Assembly (NCBI GenBank): GCA_023433985.1
Contig: JAEYTN010000553.1
Span: 1-7,195, forward strand
Source: Pseudomonadota bacterium
GTDB taxonomy: Bacteria > Pseudomonadota > Alphaproteobacteria > Rhizobiales > Devosiaceae
Reading direction: 5' to 3'
DNA length: 7,195 nt
This document shows positions 4,246 through 7,195 of the stretch, piece after piece; positions within the stretch are counted from its first letter, which is position 1; the number at the start of each line of letters is the position of its first letter. Position numbers and translations under genes: made by a program. The notes under the pieces are model-generated. The model was not told the origin of the DNA. It saw only the letters and a list, made by a program, of their open reading frames with translations, and did not search any database.

Positions 4246-5957
4246 TCCAGCCCCTTGCTGTCGATCTTCTCCGTGCCGCCGACTTCGGCATGCACATCCC
4301 GATAGCCATTGGTGATCGGATACCGCCGTCCCAAGCCGAACGCCTTGCGGGTGATCTTCACGCCCGGCGCCGACTGCCGGCGCTTGTACTCGGCGAGGTT
4401 GGTCAACCGCTCGATGCGCTGCACCAGCGCGAGGTCGAACCTCCCCTCGCCCTTCTCCACGATCTCGGCGAGCGACAGCTCCTTTTCCACCAGCCCCCCG
4501 AGGATCTCGTCGAGGATGGGGTAAGGCGGCAGCGAATCCTGGTCCTTCTGGTCGGGCCGCAGTTCGGCCGAGGGGGCCTTGTCGATGATGTTCTGGGTAA
4601 TCACCTCGCCCGAGGGCCCGAGGCAATCGGCCGGCTTGTGCCTGTTGCGCCAGTCGGCCAGCTCGTAGACACGCATCTTCAGCATGTCCTTGATCGGGTT
4701 GAAGCCGCCGTTCATGTCCCCGTAGATGGTCGCGTAGCCCACGGCCATCTCGGACTTGTTGCCGGTGGTGAGCAGCAGACCGCCGAGCTTGTTGCTGACC
4801 GCCATCAGGTATACGCCGCGCATGCGGGACTGGATATTCTCTTCGGTCAGGTCCGGTCCGCGGTTGCCGAACACGGGCGCAAGCTCGCCCAGCGCCGCCT
4901 CGACCGGACCGCCGATCGACACCACGTCGTACTTCACACCCAGCCGCCGCGCGCAATCCTCGGCGTCGGCGAGCGACTCCTGGGAGGTATAGCGGTAGGG
5001 CAGCATCAGGCAGTGGACGTTGTCCGCGCCGATGGCGTCGACCGCCATGGCCGCCACTACCGCGCTGTCGATGCCGCCCGAAAGGCCAAGCACCACATGC
5101 TTGAAGCCATTCTTCTGCACGTAGTCGCGCAGGCCCAGGACGCAGGCGCGCCACGGCGCTTCGTCCACCGACGAAAGCGGCTCGACATGCGGGTCGGTGC
5201 AGCGCCAGCCATCGGGCGTGCGCTGCCAGTTGGAGAGCAGCAGCTCGGGCTCGAAGCTCTTGCCCTGCACCACCAGCCGGCCGCCGGGCTCCACCGCGAA
5301 GCTCGCGCCGTCGTAGACCAGCTCGTCCTGTCCCCCCACCTGGTTAAGGTAGAGCATCGGCACGTTGTCCTCGGCCACGCGGTCGCGCACCAGCTTGTAG
5401 CGGACGGCCTGCTTGTTGCGCCAATAGGGCGAACCGTTGGGGCAGAGCAGCAGCCTCGCGCCATTGTCGACGAGGTGGGCGCACACGTCCGGGTGCCACA
5501 CGTCCTCGCAGATCGGAATGCCGATCGAGACGCCCTTGATGGTCACCGGCTCCTGCAGCTCGGCGCGCTCGAAATAGCGCTTCTCGTAGAAGATATCGTC
5601 GTTGGGCAGCTCGCGCTTGAAGCGCTTTGCCACCACTTCGCCGTTCTCGCAGACCAGCGCGGCGTTGAAGAGCTTGCCGCCATCCTGCCAGACGCAGGGC
5701 ATGATCGCGGCGACGGTAGTGCCCGCGGTGGCGCGCGCGAACTCTTCGGCCGCTTCCATGGCGTCAGCCACGAAGCGCGGCTTGAACAGCAGGTCGTCGG
5801 GGAAGTAGCCGGTGATGAACAGTTCGGGAAAGAGCAGGATATCGGCCCCCTGGGCCGCTGCCTGCCGGAGCGTATCCTTGGCCAGCTGCAGGTTCCGCGC
5901 AATCGCGCCGACCGTGGGGTTGAGCTGGGCGAGCGCTATGCGAAGTCGATCGGTCAC
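4242..5957 (-). CDS. nadE: glutamine-dependent NAD+ synthetase
   Basis: A 571-residue two-domain cytosolic enzyme that performs the last step of NAD+ synthesis: deamido-NAD + ATP + glutamine gives NAD+ + AMP + PPi + glutamate. The N-terminal nitrilase-fold glutaminase (about 5-265) carries the Glu-Lys-Cys triad: E45 in FPELFITGY, K114 in KRELPN and C150 in PICEDVW. Ammonia passes to the C-terminal synthetase (about 268-571), which shows the PP-loop SGGIDS at 293-298, TTGNKSE at 397-403, FNPIKDMLK at 419-427 and SAELRPDQKDQDSLPPY at 463-479. All key residues are present and the length is normal. The frame opens earlier at a TTG (6015-6017), but the GTG at 5955-5957 gives the family-like opening T-D-R-L-R-I-A-L-A-Q-L and has GGCGGA (5963-5968) 5 nt upstream. 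It is the first gene of the nadE / small membrane protein / gltX unit and overlaps the next gene by 4 bp. Confidence 0.96.
   Translation of the reverse strand: MTDRLRIALAQLNPTVGAIARNLQLAKDTLRQAAAQGADILLFPELFITGYFPDDLLFKPRFVADAMEAAEEFARATAGTTVAAIMPCVWQDGGKLFNAALVCENGEVVAKRFKRELPNDDIFYEKRYFERAELQEPVTIKGVSIGIPICEDVWHPDVCAHLVDNGARLLLCPNGSPYWRNKQAVRYKLVRDRVAEDNVPMLYLNQVGGQDELVYDGASFAVEPGGRLVVQGKSFEPELLLSNWQRTPDGWRCTDPHVEPLSSVDEAPWRACVLGLRDYVQKNGFKHVVLGLSGGIDSAVVAAMAVDAIGADNVHCLMLPYRYTSQESLADAEDCARRLGVKYDVVSIGGPVEAALGELAPVFGNRGPDLTEENIQSRMRGVYLMAVSNKLGGLLLTTGNKSEMAVGYATIYGDMNGGFNPIKDMLKMRVYELADWRNRHKPADCLGPSGEVITQNIIDKAPSAELRPDQKDQDSLPPYPILDEILGGLVEKELSLAEIVEKGEGRFDLALVQRIERLTNLAEYKRRQSAPGVKITRKAFGLGRRYPITNGYRDVHAEVGGTEKIDSKGLE
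4251..4256 (-). promoter_or_regulatory. ribosome binding site for the small membrane protein, inside nadE
   Basis: The minus strand reads AAGGGG, 5 nt before the GTG at 4243-4245. It lies within the last codons of nadE (the K-G-L-E end), and it supports GTG as the start of the 69-residue ORF. Confidence 0.6.
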
Positions 5958-5981
5958 GATGGTCCGCCGGGAGGGATGATC

Positions 5982-6028
5982 GCGGCGAGACTTAGCCGCT
6001 CCCCCCTGATCGGGCAAGGCGGGAGCGG
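5982..6028 (-). repeat. overlapping inverted repeats upstream of nadE
   Basis: Two pairings use the same bases. CCGCTCCC (5996-6003) pairs with GGGAGCGG (6021-6028), 8 bp with a 17-nt loop. GCGGC (5982-5986) pairs with GCCGC (5995-5999), 5 bp with an 8-nt loop. Because they share 5996-5999 only one can form at a time. The block fills the gap between the barrel gene stop (6045) and the nadE start (5957). No U-run follows, so a Rho-independent terminator is not supported. It could weaken readthrough or tune nadE. Confidence 0.4.
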
Positions 6029-6044
6029 GTTGCAGCTGGCTCGA

Positions 6045-7163
6045 TCAGAACGAGTACGTGATCTCGGCGAGCAGGCCGTAGCGGAAAGCCGACCAGGGGT
6101 TCTCGGTGCTGATGACTTCGACCTGCCCCGTGGTCGGGTCGCTGTAGAGCGGATCGGGCGGCGCCGGAGGATCGCCCTCGGGCGGCTGCTCGACGGGGGG
6201 ATTCACGATGACCTGGCGCCAGGTGGTGTCGGCGGTTCCCTGCAGGTACCAGGCTCGGCCGCCCAGCCGTACCGTCAGGTTCTCCATCGGCTTGAAACCG
6301 GCCATCACTTCGGCCATGGCGCCATAGCCCCAGCCGTTCACCTCGGTCGCCGAGCCCTTGAAGACATAGGGCAGGCAAGGATCGCCAAGGCCGCAGCCCG
6401 GGAACGGCCCGAGCGAGCCCGACCAGCCGGCATCGTGGCCGCCCAGCACACCACTCACGTTGGCGTAGGGCACCGCCGCGATTTCGGCGCTGATGTCGAA
6501 GAAGTCGGTGAGCTCGGCCTTGCCGCTCAGGCCCACCCGCAGCATGTGGTAGTCGATGGCATCGTCCACGCTGTCGCCGGGCAGCGACCAGACGCCGGTT
6601 TCGTTGTTGTCGTTGATGTCGTCCGCCGTCTCGGCGGTGGTGAAGTTGGTGCGGGCCGTGCGCGGCGAATTGTGCCAGTAATTGTAGCCGACAAAGCCGC
6701 CGGCGCCGTTGCCCTGCCCGTCGTTGAAGATGTTCCAGCCGAAGTCGGCGCCGGCATAGCCCACCGCGCCATCGACGATGTCGCCCGAGCCGTTGTGGTC
6801 GCTGTAGTCCCCGGTGATCGCTGCGGAGTATCCCAGCCACGCCTTGGCGTAGGTGGCGGTGGCGGCGTCGTCGATCCGCAGGAACATTTCGCCCGAATGG
6901 GTGGTGTCGTTGCTCTCGAAGGTGCCGAGGCCGGTCTCCTCGAAGCTCTGCGCTCCCAGCGAGTACCAGTAGCGCAGGCCCGTCTCGATATGGATGCCGT
7001 CATCGTCCTCGCCGATGGCGTTCCAGTCCTTGGGCTCGTAGCTCCCGTAACCGGAGCGGAAATCGATGCCGCCCTCCCACTCGGTGCTGTAGTCGGCCGC
7101 CTGCACGGGCAGGCCCATGGAGCCGACGATCAGGATGGCGATACTCGGTGCCAGGCGCGACAT
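6045..7163 (-). CDS. outer-membrane beta-barrel protein (family unassigned)
   Basis: A 372-residue exported protein. The signal peptide spans 1-22 (MSRLAPS, a hydrophobic core, V-Q-A before Ala23). The mature chain alternates aromatic and small or polar residues in likely beta strands, for example GLRYWYSLG (62-70), YAKAWLGYSAAITGDY (105-120), GGFVGYNYWH (155-164) and YHMLRVGLSGKAEL (205-218). It ends in Y-G-L-L-A-E-I-T-Y-S-F with a terminal Phe, the classic signal for BAM-assisted insertion in the outer membrane. Asp/Asn/Gly-rich stretches look like surface loops. C257 and C263, in PGCGLGDPC, may form a disulfide in one loop, and residues 322-338 form a Pro-rich loop. I cannot assign porin, omptin or another named family. 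The ATG at 7161-7163 has no clear Shine-Dalgarno sequence. The nadE operon starts 87 bp downstream, so cotranscription is possible but not shown. Confidence 0.82.
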   Translation of the reverse strand: MSRLAPSIAILIVGSMGLPVQAADYSTEWEGGIDFRSGYGSYEPKDWNAIGEDDDGIHIETGLRYWYSLGAQSFEETGLGTFESNDTTHSGEMFLRIDDAATATYAKAWLGYSAAITGDYSDHNGSGDIVDGAVGYAGADFGWNIFNDGQGNGAGGFVGYNYWHNSPRTARTNFTTAETADDINDNNETGVWSLPGDSVDDAIDYHMLRVGLSGKAELTDFFDISAEIAAVPYANVSGVLGGHDAGWSGSLGPFPGCGLGDPCLPYVFKGSATEVNGWGYGAMAEVMAGFKPMENLTVRLGGRAWYLQGTADTTWRQVIVNPPVEQPPEGDPPAPPDPLYSDPTTGQVEVISTENPWSAFRYGLLAEITYSF

Positions 7164-7174
7164 CGAACCAACAC

Positions 7175-7195
7175 CGCAACAACTACTCTATTGCG
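7175..7195. repeat. short inverted repeat at the right edge, upstream of the barrel gene
   Basis: CGCAA (7175-7179) and TTGCG (7191-7195) are complementary across 11 nt, 11 bp upstream of the ATG at 7163. It could be half of an operator or a leader hairpin, but it is short and cut by the window end. Confidence 0.2.

Noticed and set aside
4036..5154. 372-codon minus-strand frame inside nadE
   Set aside because: Most of it is an out-of-frame reading of nadE. Only its last 69 codons, from the GTG at 4245, are a real gene, and these are annotated separately.
5958..6017. Longer nadE starting at TTG (6017)
   Set aside because: The 20 extra residues (K/R/S-rich) do not resemble the NadE N-terminus. 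The GTG at 5957 gives the expected opening and has a plausible ribosome site.

Overview
The window is GC-rich, densely coding DNA from an alphaproteobacterium. A DUF2865 protein, a class II cytochrome c with its haem site at the C-terminus, a GltX2-like glutamyl-tRNA synthetase and glutamine-dependent NadE suggest Hyphomicrobiales, possibly Devosia or a relative. The genus is an inference from gene content and style, not from a search. No mobile element, CRISPR array, rRNA or tRNA was seen, and composition does not point to recent transfer. This is chromosomal housekeeping DNA.

Layout, left to right. (1) Positions 1-63 hold the first 21 codons of cysS on the minus strand, running off the left edge and apparently starting at TTG. 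Its upstream region (64-236) contains a 16-codon minus-strand ORF (159-209) with two Cys codons, enclosed by a 9-bp complementary pair. This is the best candidate for an undescribed regulatory element here. (2) Positions 275-736 (minus) encode a small exported four-cysteine protein with a Pro/Ala-rich tail, followed by a UUCG-loop terminator. (3) Positions 850-1326 (minus) encode an exported class II c-type cytochrome, also with its own terminator. (4) A 276-bp divergent intergenic region (1327-1602) carries a 16-bp perfect palindrome and a 7-bp stem-loop. (5) Positions 1603-2760 (plus) encode an exported DUF2865 protein whose 3' end overlaps the convergent gltX by 56 bp. (6) A tight minus-strand operon follows: nadE (5957 to 4242), a 69-residue two-helix membrane protein (4245 to 4036) and gltX (4039 to 2705). 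Both junctions overlap by 4 bp (GTGA and ATGA). (7) Positions 6045-7163 (minus) encode an outer-membrane beta-barrel protein, 87 bp upstream of nadE.

How the genes relate. NadE makes NAD+ by amidating deamido-NAD with ammonia released from glutamine, which leaves glutamate. GltX charges tRNA with glutamate. The small membrane protein between them is probably made in step with both, but its function is unknown. Four products (the four-cysteine protein, the cytochrome, the DUF2865 protein and the barrel) carry clear export signals, so the window is half cytosolic metabolism and half cell envelope. Most of the window is ordinary core genome. The points worth a second look are the cysS upstream region, the unnamed membrane protein in the nadE-gltX operon, the long 3' overlap, and the palindrome between the divergent genes.
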